A stretch of 64,000 nt of DNA from Streptosporangium sandarakinum (GTDB lineage: Bacteria; Actinomycetota; Actinomycetes; Streptosporangiales; Streptosporangiaceae), in the NCBI RefSeq assembly GCF_013409935.1, contig NZ_JACCCO010000001.1, positions 558,001-622,000 on the forward strand, read 5' to 3'. Below, one piece after another: positions 26,025-33,920 of the stretch (position 1 is its first letter; each line of letters opens with the position of its first letter). The position numbers and the translations under genes were made by a program. Below the pieces are notes generated by a model. That model made no database searches. It had not been told where the DNA came from and was given only the letters and a program-made list of their open reading frames with translations.

Positions 26025-26529
26025 GATCGCCTCACCGTAACCGGGGCGCCTTACGCGGCCGGGAACCGCGGGTGAACATCGGAACACGCGGGGATGCGCG
26101 GGGACCGGCACGGGTCTTGGAGGGCTCCGGCGCGGGGTCCGCGCACCGCCCATATGACGCCTGGCGAGGGCGCTGAACAGGTAAAACAAACCCCCTTTAA
26201 AAAGATCTACCTTGAGGAAGGTTACAGCCGGGAGAAATCGTCCGGCATGCCCGCGTCCCACCGGCTCCGCAATGCGGAAACCCCTGCGCAGCAAGGGTTT
26301 CCGGCTCTTGCGAAAGCCTCGGCCCCGAAGTCCCCGATCTTCGGACCGGGAAGTCGACGATCATCGAAAACCGGTGTTTTCCCAAGTCAGGGCAATGCAA
26401 GAGCTTGCAATCGGCGTGGAGCAGCACGTACGTTCTACTCGTTCGCGGTGAGTACCGAGGTCCACAGACCCGTATCTCACCGGCACATTGCCCGACCGCG
26501 CATCATCGCAATCGATCCATTGGTCGATG
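26025..26529. other. long leader/intergenic region before the riboswitch
   Basis: About 500 bases with no convincing gene. It contains hairpins GGAAACCC/GGGTTTCC (26276-26302) and CCGAAG/CTTCGG (26325-26344), the inverted repeat at 26396-26409, and AT-richer stretches near 26170-26230 that may be promoters. The hairpins are candidates for stable elements upstream of the riboswitch or a terminator for leftward transcription. Confidence 0.5.
26396..26409. promoter_or_regulatory. inverted repeat TGCAAG-AG-CTTGCA
   Basis: Six-base arms with a two-base spacer, made of the same GCAAG/CTTGC half-sites as the putative MalR operator near 5543. It lies 120-130 bases upstream of the riboswitch. It may be an operator in the promoter of the CHAP hydrolase gene, but chance is possible. 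Confidence 0.3.
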
Positions 26530-26660
26530 AGCGCGGCCGCCGAATCCGCGGCTCTCGCGGAACCGGGGAACCAATTTCTGGGGTGAATCAGCGCCTTCGC
26601 GCGCCGTAGGGCACTTCCCAGCCCGAACCCGTCAGCTAACCCGGTAGGCGGTATGGAAGC
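26530..26660 (+). promoter_or_regulatory. cyclic di-AMP riboswitch (ydaO/yuaA type)
   Basis: The conserved blocks of the ydaO aptamer are present in order: 'GGAACCGGGGAACC' near 26559, 'GGGGTGAAT' near 26580, 'TAGGGCACTTCC' near 26607, 'AGCCCGAACCCGTCAGCTAA' near 26620, then 'CCGGTAGGCGG'. This leader senses c-di-AMP and normally turns off the downstream gene when the ligand is abundant. It sits directly before a secreted CHAP cell-wall hydrolase, the usual actinobacterial arrangement. Boundaries are approximate. Confidence 0.9.
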
Positions 26661-26683
26661 GAAGCAAGGAGTCGAACCCCCGC

Positions 26684-27376
26684 ATGGCCAAGAACCGCCT
26701 CACTCCCAAGAAGCACAACCTGGCCCGCGTCCTCGTGGGTGCGTCCATCGTCCTCGCCGGCGGAGCCGCCACCACCGTTCCCGCCCTCGCCGACAGCCAC
26801 GTCTCCGGCCCGCAGGCCGAATCCGTCAGCAAGAACACCAAGGCCGAGGCCCAGGCCCAGGCCCAGGCCCAGAGCCTGCCCAAGACCAGCGCCCAGCGGG
26901 TTCTCGACATCGCCGCCAAGCAGATCGGCATCTCGGAGAACGCCGCCGGCGGCGGCACCAAGTTCCAGGACTGGTACGTCTCCAGCGAGCGCGCCAAGGA
27001 GACCGTCGCCCGTGACGGCGGCAGGATCCAGGACTACGCCAACGCCCCATGGTGCGCGATGTTCGTCTCCTGGGTCGGCGAGCAGGCCGGTGCCCGGCAC
27101 ACCGTGGGCTGGGACGCCTACACCGTCTCCTACGCCAAGTGGTTCGCCGACAACGGGCGCTGGGGCCAGACCCCGAAGCCCGGCGCCGTGGTCTTCTTCG
27201 ACTGGGGCGGCAGCAACGACATCGACGCCATCGACCACGTCGGCCTCGTCAAGAAGGACAACGGCGACGGCACGATCACCACGATCGAGGGCAACACGGG
27301 CAACGGCAAGGTCGAGGAGCGCGTCCGGCCGGTCTCCCAGGTCGACGGTTACGGTTACCCGGACTACAACGACTGA
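26684..27376 (+). CDS. secreted CHAP-domain cell-wall hydrolase
   Basis: A 230-residue secreted protein. A signal peptide (basic start, hydrophobic 'VLVGASIVLAGGAATTVPA') precedes an Ala/Gln-rich linker ('AEAQAQAQAQ') and a CHAP amidase/endopeptidase domain with catalytic Cys near residue 124 ('APWCAMFVSWV'), His near 185 ('AIDHVGLV') and 'EGNTG'. CHAP enzymes cut peptidoglycan peptides. The gene is preceded by a c-di-AMP riboswitch, as for resuscitation- or growth-linked hydrolases in actinobacteria, so expression should follow c-di-AMP level. The ATG has AAGGAG 13 bases upstream, slightly far. It is followed by its own terminator. Confidence 0.92.
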   Translation: MAKNRLTPKKHNLARVLVGASIVLAGGAATTVPALADSHVSGPQAESVSKNTKAEAQAQAQAQSLPKTSAQRVLDIAAKQIGISENAAGGGTKFQDWYVSSERAKETVARDGGRIQDYANAPWCAMFVSWVGEQAGARHTVGWDAYTVSYAKWFADNGRWGQTPKPGAVVFFDWGGSNDIDAIDHVGLVKKDNGDGTITTIEGNTGNGKVEERVRPVSQVDGYGYPDYND

Positions 27377-27462
27377 CGGGCGCCTCACGGCTTCTCAGCC
27401 CCCTCCCCCTTCCCTCATCCCCTCCCCGCCACCCCACTCCTCCAGGGGCGGCGGGGGCCACC

Positions 27463-27495
27463 AGACGGCGACCCGGCACGACCGGGTCGCCGTCT
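27463..27495 (+). terminator. perfect 14-bp hairpin terminator after the CHAP gene
   Basis: AGACGGCGACCCGG pairs with CCGGGTCGCCGTCT around CACGA and is followed by CGGCTTTTC, close to a classical factor-independent terminator. The rest of 27377-28054 holds the CebR boxes and no gene. Confidence 0.85.
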
Positions 27496-27808
27496 CGGCT
27501 TTTCCCGACGCTTTTACCGGCCCTTCACCCGGCCGGGGCGCACCGCCGTGAACACCCGTCCACGCGCCGCCGTATGCGCCCGCCACAAGCACCCGTTCGT
27601 GTGCCCGCCGTATACGTCCGCCCTGGGCGCCCGTCCACGCGTCCTCCGGGGGCGCCCGGTCATGGGCCCGCCGCGAGCACCCGTCCACGCACCGCCGTAA
27701 ATCGCTTTCCGCCCAGGTCGCCCGCGCCGCGGGACCGGGCCGGGCAGTCCCTGACGTGCCGGATGGTCCCGGGTTGGCGGGCGTTCGCCGCGCCGTACCG
27801 AGTTGGGG

Positions 27809-27822
27809 TGGGAGCGCTCCCA
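27809..27822. promoter_or_regulatory. CebR box 1
   Basis: Perfect 14-base palindrome TGGGAGCGCTCCCA, identical to the CebR operator known from Streptomyces cellobiose genes. It lies 246 bases upstream of the cebE start. The cognate repressor is the LacI-family gene at 32791. Confidence 0.92.
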
Positions 27823-27883
27823 AACACCTGATCGCGTAGTTTGTCACCTTAATGACCGTTCACCGCCCTGGAAACCCCGCGAT

Positions 27884-27894
27884 GTAACGGTTAC
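27884..27894. promoter_or_regulatory. palindrome GTAAC-G-GTTAC between the CebR boxes
   Basis: An 11-base dyad midway between the two CebR boxes in the cebE promoter region. It resembles half-sites of other LacI-family or catabolite regulators, but no regulator can be assigned. Confidence 0.35.
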
Positions 27895-27938
27895 GTTTCG
27901 GCATATTGACGCGCCGGTTGCCCATCGTCCAGTCTTCG

Positions 27939-27952
27939 TGGGAGCGCTCCCA
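27939..27952. promoter_or_regulatory. CebR box 2
   Basis: Second perfect TGGGAGCGCTCCCA, centred 130 bases downstream of box 1 and about 110 bases before cebE. Two boxes one promoter-length apart allow cooperative or looping repression. Confidence 0.92.
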
Positions 27953-28054
27953 AAAGTGGCCTGCGCGCCACCCATCGCCGATCGCGTTCGTCGGGGGCCG
28001 GTTCGCGATGTCACCTCCCAATCGATTCGGGCGACCACCTGAGAGGGGTCCGGA

Positions 28055-29401
28055 ATGTTGAACACCAAGCGGCACGGCACGCTCGCCGCCGTCGTGGTGA
28101 TGACCGCCGCAGCACTGGCGGTCACGTCCTGCAGTTCGAGTGAGCCCGCCAAGAACACGGCCGCCTCGGGCGGCTCGGCCTCCGAGCCGGTGACCATCAC
28201 CGTGCAGACCTTCGGCGGCGGCGCGAACTTCGGCTACAAGAAGGCCGTCGAGACCTGGAACGCGTCGCACCCGAACATCCAGATCAAGCACGAGAACCCG
28301 ACCGACCGCTTCGAGGACGTCTTCCTGCCCCAGCTCCTGCAGCGCCTGCAGGCCGGCAGCGGCGCGGCCGACGTCGTCGGCATCGACGAGGGCGCGATGG
28401 GCCTGATGAAGGCCCGCCCGCAGTTCTTCGCCGACCTCGCCGAGTACGGCCTGGACAAGCGCAAGAGCGACTTCCCCGCCGCCAAGTGGGAGAACGGCAT
28501 CAACAAGGACGGCAAGCTCTTCGCCCTCGGCACCGACATCGGTGGCATGGCGATGTGCTACCGCAAGGACCTGTTCGAGAAGGCCGGCCTCCCCGGTGAG
28601 CGCGACGAGGTCACCAAGCTCTGGCCGGACTGGACCACCTTCATGGAGGTCGGCAAGAAGTTCCAGGCCGCCAACCCCGGCAAGGGCGACCCGAAGTTCC
28701 TCGACGGCCCCAACACCCTGTACAACGTGCTGCTGTCGCAGGAGGCGCCGAAGAACGGCAACGTCAACTACTTCGACAAGAACAACCAGCTCATCCTTGA
28801 GAGCAACCCGGCCGTCAAGACCTCGTTCGAGACGGTGAAGACCTTCAGCCAGGCGGGCATGACCGCCAAGCTCGCCTCCTTCACCCCTCCGTGGAACGCC
28901 GCGCTGAAGAAGGGCGGCTTCGCCGTCATGGGCTGCCCGGCCTGGATGGTCGGCGTGATCAAGGACAACTCCGGTCCCGGCAACTCGGGTAAGTGGGACG
29001 TGGCCGGGGTTCCCGGCGGCGCCGGCAACTGGGGCGGCTCCTACCTGGCGATCACCAAGCAGAGCAAGCACCCCAAGGAGGCCGCGGAGGTCCTGAACTA
29101 CCTCACCGGCAAGGAGGGCCACGTCATGGCCTTCCAGGAGGCCAACGCCTTCCCCAGCTCCATCCCCGCCCAGGAGGACCCGGCGGTCAAGGACCTGAAG
29201 AGCGACTACTTCAACAACGCCCCGACCGGCCAGATCTTCGGCGAGTCGGTCAAGGGCCTGCTGCCGGTCTTCCTGGGTGAGAAGCACGCCCAGGTGAAGA
29301 CCTCGGTGGAGAAGGTCCTGGAGGGCATGGACCAGGGCTCGATCCCCTACGACCAGGCGTGGCAGAAGTTCGTCGAAGCCGGCGTCAAGGCCGCGGGCTG
29401 A
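28055..29401 (+). CDS. cebE: cellobiose/cello-oligosaccharide-binding lipoprotein
   Basis: Extracellular solute-binding lipoprotein of 448 residues. The signal peptide ends in the lipobox 'AVTSCSS' (lipidated Cys near 27). The body is a family 1 sugar-binding fold ('TITVQTFGGGANFGYKKAVE', 'GFAVMGCPAWMVGVI'). The ATG is preceded by GAGGGG. It leads an operon with two permeases, a beta-glucosidase and a LacI-type regulator, and sits behind two perfect CebR boxes, so it almost certainly imports cellobiose or longer cellodextrins. A hairpin follows the gene. Confidence 0.93.
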   Translation: MLNTKRHGTLAAVVVMTAAALAVTSCSSSEPAKNTAASGGSASEPVTITVQTFGGGANFGYKKAVETWNASHPNIQIKHENPTDRFEDVFLPQLLQRLQAGSGAADVVGIDEGAMGLMKARPQFFADLAEYGLDKRKSDFPAAKWENGINKDGKLFALGTDIGGMAMCYRKDLFEKAGLPGERDEVTKLWPDWTTFMEVGKKFQAANPGKGDPKFLDGPNTLYNVLLSQEAPKNGNVNYFDKNNQLILESNPAVKTSFETVKTFSQAGMTAKLASFTPPWNAALKKGGFAVMGCPAWMVGVIKDNSGPGNSGKWDVAGVPGGAGNWGGSYLAITKQSKHPKEAAEVLNYLTGKEGHVMAFQEANAFPSSIPAQEDPAVKDLKSDYFNNAPTGQIFGESVKGLLPVFLGEKHAQVKTSVEKVLEGMDQGSIPYDQAWQKFVEAGVKAAG

Positions 29402-29420
29402 CCCCCGTCCCGATCGGCAC

Positions 29421-29451
29421 GGCCCGGCGTCGGTGACCCCGCCGCCGGGCC
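29421..29451 (+). terminator. intercistronic hairpin between cebE and cebF
   Basis: GGCCCGGCG pairs with CGCCGGGCC in the 80-base gap after the binding-protein gene. Such hairpins commonly stabilise the binding-protein mRNA or attenuate transcription so that the binding protein exceeds the permeases. Confidence 0.55.
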
Positions 29452-29481
29452 GGTCGCCTGCCCATCGCTGAAAGGCTATCG

Positions 29482-30459
29482 ATGACCCTGCACGTCGACA
29501 CTCCGGCCCCGGCCCGGTCACGGGTCCCGCGCCGATCCCCCGGACACCGCGGCTCGGGACGGGGCGGCGGACTCGCCAGGTTCGACCTCCGGGCGACCCC
29601 CTACTTCCTCGTCTCCCCCTACTTCCTGCTCTTCGCCGTCTTCGGCGTCTTCCCGCTCGGCTACACCCTCTGGGTCTCCCTCTACGACTGGGAGCTCGCC
29701 GGCGACAAGTCGTTCATCGGGATCGACAACTACATCTCCCTGATCACCGACGCGACCTTCTGGAACGCGGTGGTCAACACGCTCGCGATGTTCGTCATCT
29801 CGACGGTTCCGCAGCTCGTCCTCGCGCTCATCCTCGCCAACGCGCTCAACAAGCGCATCCGGGGCCGTCTCTTCTTCCGCCTCGGCGTGCTGCTGCCGAT
29901 GATCACCTCCGTCGTCGCCGTCGCCGTCGTGTTCACCCAGCTCTACGGGCGCGACTACGGAATGATCAACTGGTTCCTCGGCCTGTTCGGGGTCGATGCG
30001 ATCAACTGGCAGAACGAGAGCTGGACCGCCTGGATCGCGATCTCCACGATGGTCGACTGGCGCTGGACCGGCTACAACGCGATCATCCTGCTCGCCGCGA
30101 TGCAGACCATCCCCAAGGACCTCTACGAGGCCGCCGCCCTCGACGGCGCGTCGGCCCGCCGGCAGTTCTGGCAGATCACCATCCCCATGCTGCGCCCGAC
30201 GATCATCTTCATCGTCTTCATCTCCACCATCGGCGGACTGACGCTGTTCACCGAGCCCGTCCTGTTCGACGGCAACCCCACCATGGCGGGCGGCGCCACC
30301 GGCCAGTACCAGACGGTGGCGATGTTCATCGTCAAGGAGGCGTTCCGCGACTTCGACTTCGGTTACGCGGCCGCCGCGGCGTGGCTGCTGTTCGCGCTGA
30401 TCCTCATCGGCACCCTCATCAACTACTCCTTCACCCGCCGCATCGGGGGTAACAAATGA
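29482..30459 (+). CDS. cebF: cellobiose ABC transporter permease CebF
   Basis: Inner-membrane permease of 325 residues, MalF-like, with a basic cytoplasmic N-terminus and about six helices beginning 'YFLVSPYFLLFAVFGVFP'. The EAA loop reads 'DLYEAAALDGASARRQF' and continues 'ITIPMLRP'. It overlaps cebG by four bases (ATGA). The operon has no ATPase gene, so a shared MsiK-type ATPase encoded elsewhere is expected. Confidence 0.93.
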   Translation: MTLHVDTPAPARSRVPRRSPGHRGSGRGGGLARFDLRATPYFLVSPYFLLFAVFGVFPLGYTLWVSLYDWELAGDKSFIGIDNYISLITDATFWNAVVNTLAMFVISTVPQLVLALILANALNKRIRGRLFFRLGVLLPMITSVVAVAVVFTQLYGRDYGMINWFLGLFGVDAINWQNESWTAWIAISTMVDWRWTGYNAIILLAAMQTIPKDLYEAAALDGASARRQFWQITIPMLRPTIIFIVFISTIGGLTLFTEPVLFDGNPTMAGGATGQYQTVAMFIVKEAFRDFDFGYAAAAAWLLFALILIGTLINYSFTRRIGGNK

Positions 30460-31337
30460 CGGCGATCCACGCCCGGAGCCGCCCGGCGAGGACCGGATCC
30501 GCGCCGAGCCACATCTGGGACGCGACCCCGCTGACGAAGGTCGTCCTGGCCCTCGCGCTCGTGGTGTCGGCCTTCCCGATCTACTACATGTTCATCATGG
30601 CGACGCGGACGAACGACGACGCCAGCGAGGTGCCCCCGCCGCTGCTGCCCGGCGGCCGCCTCGGGGAGAACATCGAGCGGCTGCTGAACACCGAGGACGC
30701 CCACTTCCTCCTCGGCCTGACCAACTCGGCGATCATCTCGATCACCGTGACCGTATCGGTCGTGCTCATCTCCACCCTGGCCGGTTTCGCCTTCGCCAAG
30801 CTCCGCTTCAAGGGCGGCAAGATCCTGCTCGGCCTGATCCTGCTGACGATGATGGTGCCGCTCCAGCAGATGGGCGTGGTGCCGCTGTACCAGCTCATGG
30901 TCGACCTGGGCTGGACCGGCCAGATCAAGGCGGTGATCCTGCCGTTCCTGGTCAACGGCTTCGGGGTCTTCATGATGACCCAGTACGCCCAGCAGGCGGT
31001 GCCGGACGAGCTCGTCGAGGCGGCCCGGGTCGACGGGGCCTCCACCATGCGGATCTACGCCAACGTCATCCTGCCCGCGCTGCGGCCCGGCATGGCGGTG
31101 CTCGCCCTCCTGGTCTTCATGCAGACCTGGAACGAGTTCATGTGGCCGCTGATCGTGCTGACTCCGGACAACCCGGTGGTGCAGACCTCGATCGCCGCGC
31201 TCAACCAAGCCCACGGCACCGACTACGTCATGCTCTTCACCGGCACGGCGGCCTCGGTCCTCCCCCTGTTCATCGTCTTCGTCGCGTTCGGTCGTCAGAT
31301 CGTCGGCGGCCTCATGGAAGGTGCGGTCAAGGCGTGA
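30456..31337 (+). CDS. cebG: cellobiose ABC transporter permease CebG
   Basis: Inner-membrane permease of 293 residues, MalG-like, with about six helices and the EAA loop 'ELVEAARVDGASTMRIY' followed by 'VILPALRP'. The start overlaps cebF and the stop overlaps the GTG of the beta-glucosidase gene (GTGA), so translation is coupled through the operon. It forms the membrane channel with CebF. Confidence 0.93.
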   Translation: MTAIHARSRPARTGSAPSHIWDATPLTKVVLALALVVSAFPIYYMFIMATRTNDDASEVPPPLLPGGRLGENIERLLNTEDAHFLLGLTNSAIISITVTVSVVLISTLAGFAFAKLRFKGGKILLGLILLTMMVPLQQMGVVPLYQLMVDLGWTGQIKAVILPFLVNGFGVFMMTQYAQQAVPDELVEAARVDGASTMRIYANVILPALRPGMAVLALLVFMQTWNEFMWPLIVLTPDNPVVQTSIAALNQAHGTDYVMLFTGTAASVLPLFIVFVAFGRQIVGGLMEGAVKA

Positions 31338-32758
31338 CCACGCAAGAAACCCGGCTACAGGCCGCGGAACTGCTGTTCCCGGCGGACTTCGTCTGGGGGG
31401 CGGCGACCTCCGCCTACCAGATCGAGGGCGCCGTCGAGGAGGACGGGCGCGGGCGGTCCATCTGGGACACCTTCGTCCGCCAGCCCGGCCGGATCGTCAA
31501 CGGCGAGAACGCCGACGTGGCGATCGACCACTACCACCGCTACCGCGACGATGTGCGGCTGATGGCCGAGCTGGGCCTGGGCGCCTACCGGTTCTCCGTC
31601 TCCTGGCCGCGGATCCAGCCCGACGGCTCCGGCCCGGTCAACCCCGGGGGCCTCGACTTCTACAGCCGCCTGGTCGACGAGCTGCTGGAGCGGGGCGTGG
31701 ACCCGTGGGTGACGCTCTACCACTGGGACCTCCCCCAGGCGCTGGAGGACGCGGGCGGCTGGCCGTCACGGGAGACGTCGAAGCGCTTCGCCGACTACGC
31801 GGCGGCCGTACACGACGCCCTCGGCGACCGGGTGCGCAACTGGAGCACGGTGAACGAGCCGTGGTGCGCGGCCTTCCTGGGCTACGCCTCCGGCGAGCAC
31901 GCCCCCGGACGGCGCGAGCCGACCCAGGCGGTACGGGCCGCCCACCACCTGCTGCTCGCGCACGGCCTGGCCACCCAGGCCATGCGGGCCCAGCGGTCCG
32001 ACAGCATGATCGGCGGCTGCGTCAACCTCTACGCGATCTCCCCGCAGACCGAGTCCGAGGCCGACCGGGACGCCGCCCGCCGCATCGACGGCCTGCAGAA
32101 CCGTTTCTTCCTGGACGCGCTGCTCAGGGGCGCCTACCCCGAGGACGTGCTGATCGACCTCGACGGGATGGCGGACTTCGCCGAGGACGGGGACATGGAG
32201 ATCATCTCCACCCCGATCGACATGCTGCTGATCAACTACTACAGCCGCTTCACCGTCTCCGGCATCCCCGGCGGCGCGGCGTCGGCGGCGGCGGCGCCGA
32301 CCGACGCGGGCTCGCCCTGGGTCGGCAGCGAGGCCGTGTCGTTCGTCCAGGCAGGCCGGCCGGTCACCGCCATGGGCTGGGAGATCGACGACACCGGCCT
32401 GCGGGAGATCCTGCTGCGGCTGGCCCGGGAGTACCCGAGCGTGCCGCTGGTCATCTCCGAGAACGGCGCCGCCTTCGAGGACGTCGTGGGCGACGACGGC
32501 GTGGTCCACGACCGTGAGAGAGTGGACTACATCGAGACCCACCTGCGCACCTGCCATGCGGCGATCGAGGCGGGGGTGCCCCTGAGGGGTTACTTCGCCT
32601 GGTCCCTGATGGACAACTTCGAGTGGGCGTGGGGATACGACAAGCGCTTCGGCCTGGTCCGCGTCGACTATGCGACCCAAGAGCGTATTCCCAAGGAAAG
32701 TGCTCTCTGGTATGCCGGGACCATCAGGCGCGGAGGCCTGAACGGTCCGGCAGAATAA
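31334..32758 (+). CDS. bglC: GH1 beta-glucosidase
   Basis: Cytoplasmic family 1 glycoside hydrolase of 474 residues that splits imported cellobiose to glucose. The acid/base Glu is in 'TVNEPW' (near residue 175) and the nucleophile Glu in 'VISENGAAF' (near 376). The N-terminal 'FVWGAATSAYQIEGA' is the family signature. No signal peptide. The GTG overlaps the cebG stop by four bases. The arrangement cebEFG-bglC with CebR boxes matches the cellobiose locus of Streptomyces. Confidence 0.96.
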   Translation: MTTQETRLQAAELLFPADFVWGAATSAYQIEGAVEEDGRGRSIWDTFVRQPGRIVNGENADVAIDHYHRYRDDVRLMAELGLGAYRFSVSWPRIQPDGSGPVNPGGLDFYSRLVDELLERGVDPWVTLYHWDLPQALEDAGGWPSRETSKRFADYAAAVHDALGDRVRNWSTVNEPWCAAFLGYASGEHAPGRREPTQAVRAAHHLLLAHGLATQAMRAQRSDSMIGGCVNLYAISPQTESEADRDAARRIDGLQNRFFLDALLRGAYPEDVLIDLDGMADFAEDGDMEIISTPIDMLLINYYSRFTVSGIPGGAASAAAAPTDAGSPWVGSEAVSFVQAGRPVTAMGWEIDDTGLREILLRLAREYPSVPLVISENGAAFEDVVGDDGVVHDRERVDYIETHLRTCHAAIEAGVPLRGYFAWSLMDNFEWAWGYDKRFGLVRVDYATQERIPKESALWYAGTIRRGGLNGPAE

Positions 32759-32790
32759 GGGGCCGGCGAATCTTCATGGGGGCAGGCGAC

Positions 32791-33798
32791 ATGAACGGCG
32801 ACCGTCGTCCGACACTTGAGGCGGTCGCGGCACTGGCCGGTGTCGGCCGCGGCACCGTGTCACGGGTCATCAACGGATCACCCAAGGTGAGCGAGAAGGC
32901 CCGTGAGGCGGTGCAGCAGGCCATCGAGGAGCTGGGGTACGTCCCGAACCGGGCGGCCCGCGCACTGGTCACCCGGCGGACCGACACGGTCGCGCTGGTG
33001 GTCTCGGAGTCGGAGCTACGCGTCTTCGACGAACCCTACTTCGCCGGGACCATTCGCGGCATCGGCTCGGCGTTATCCGAGACCGGTCTGCAACTGATCC
33101 TCGCGATGGCGCAGTCGAAGCAGGAGCACGAGCGGCTTGAGCACTACCTCACCGGCCAGCACGTCGACGGGGTGCTGCTGATCTCGCTGCACGGCGCCGA
33201 CCCGCTGCCCGAGCGCCTGGAGGCGATGGGCGTGCCGACCGTCATCGGCGGCCGCCCCGTCGGCCTCACCCCCTACAGCTACGTCGACGTCGACAACCGG
33301 GCCGGAGCCCGGCAGGCGGTCAAGTACCTGCTGGGCAAGGGCCGCACCAGGATCGCCACCATCGCCGGTCCGCAGGACATGGGCGTGGGCGTCGACCGGC
33401 TCGCCGGCTACCGCGACGCCCTGCTGGCCACCGGTCTGCCGGAGATCGTGGACTACGGCGACTTCAGCGAGGAGAGCGGCATGGAGGCGATGATCCGCCT
33501 GCTGGCCGACCACCCCGACCTGGACGCCGTGTTCACCGCCTCCGACCCGATGGCCCTCGGAGCGATGCGGGTGCTGCGCGAGGAGGGCAGGGCGGTCCCG
33601 TCGGACGTGGCGGTGATCGGGTTCGACGACTCCCCCGCCGGCGCCCACTCCTCCCCCACGCTCACCAGCGTCCACCAGCCGACCGAGGCGATGGGCCGGC
33701 AGATGGCCCATCTCCTCGTCGCCCGCATCAACGGCGAGCGCCTGGAACAGCCCGTCGTGATACTGGACACCCACCTGGTCGAGCGCGACTCGGCCTGA
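32791..33798 (+). CDS. cebR: LacI-family cellobiose repressor
   Basis: A 335-residue LacI/GalR repressor. The HTH is 'LEAVAALAGVGRGTVSRVI', followed by the hinge 'YVPNRAARALVT' and a sugar-binding domain ('VDGVLLISLHG', 'VIGFDDSPAG'). Its expected operator, the perfect TGGGAGCGCTCCCA, occurs three times in this window: twice before cebE and once before the aldose epimerase. It follows bglC by only 32 bases and may be cotranscribed. In-frame ATGs exist at 32776 and 32791; the second has the closer G-rich site. Cellobiose is the known inducer of CebR. Confidence 0.92.
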   Translation: MNGDRRPTLEAVAALAGVGRGTVSRVINGSPKVSEKAREAVQQAIEELGYVPNRAARALVTRRTDTVALVVSESELRVFDEPYFAGTIRGIGSALSETGLQLILAMAQSKQEHERLEHYLTGQHVDGVLLISLHGADPLPERLEAMGVPTVIGGRPVGLTPYSYVDVDNRAGARQAVKYLLGKGRTRIATIAGPQDMGVGVDRLAGYRDALLATGLPEIVDYGDFSEESGMEAMIRLLADHPDLDAVFTASDPMALGAMRVLREEGRAVPSDVAVIGFDDSPAGAHSSPTLTSVHQPTEAMGRQMAHLLVARINGERLEQPVVILDTHLVERDSA

Positions 33799-33920
33799 GC
33801 GTCCCGGCGGGTCCTCTCTTTCCGACAGAACGTCATCGTGGGCGGCGTCCCACGCGCAGAAGGTTTTCCACCGGGCACGTCCGCCGGGCCCCGGGCCCGG
33901 CGTCAACGCGTGGAGGTCTG

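Noticed and set aside
26094..26609. 171-codon frame across the riboswitch region
   Set aside because: It overlaps the conserved ydaO aptamer and has no domain or ribosome site.
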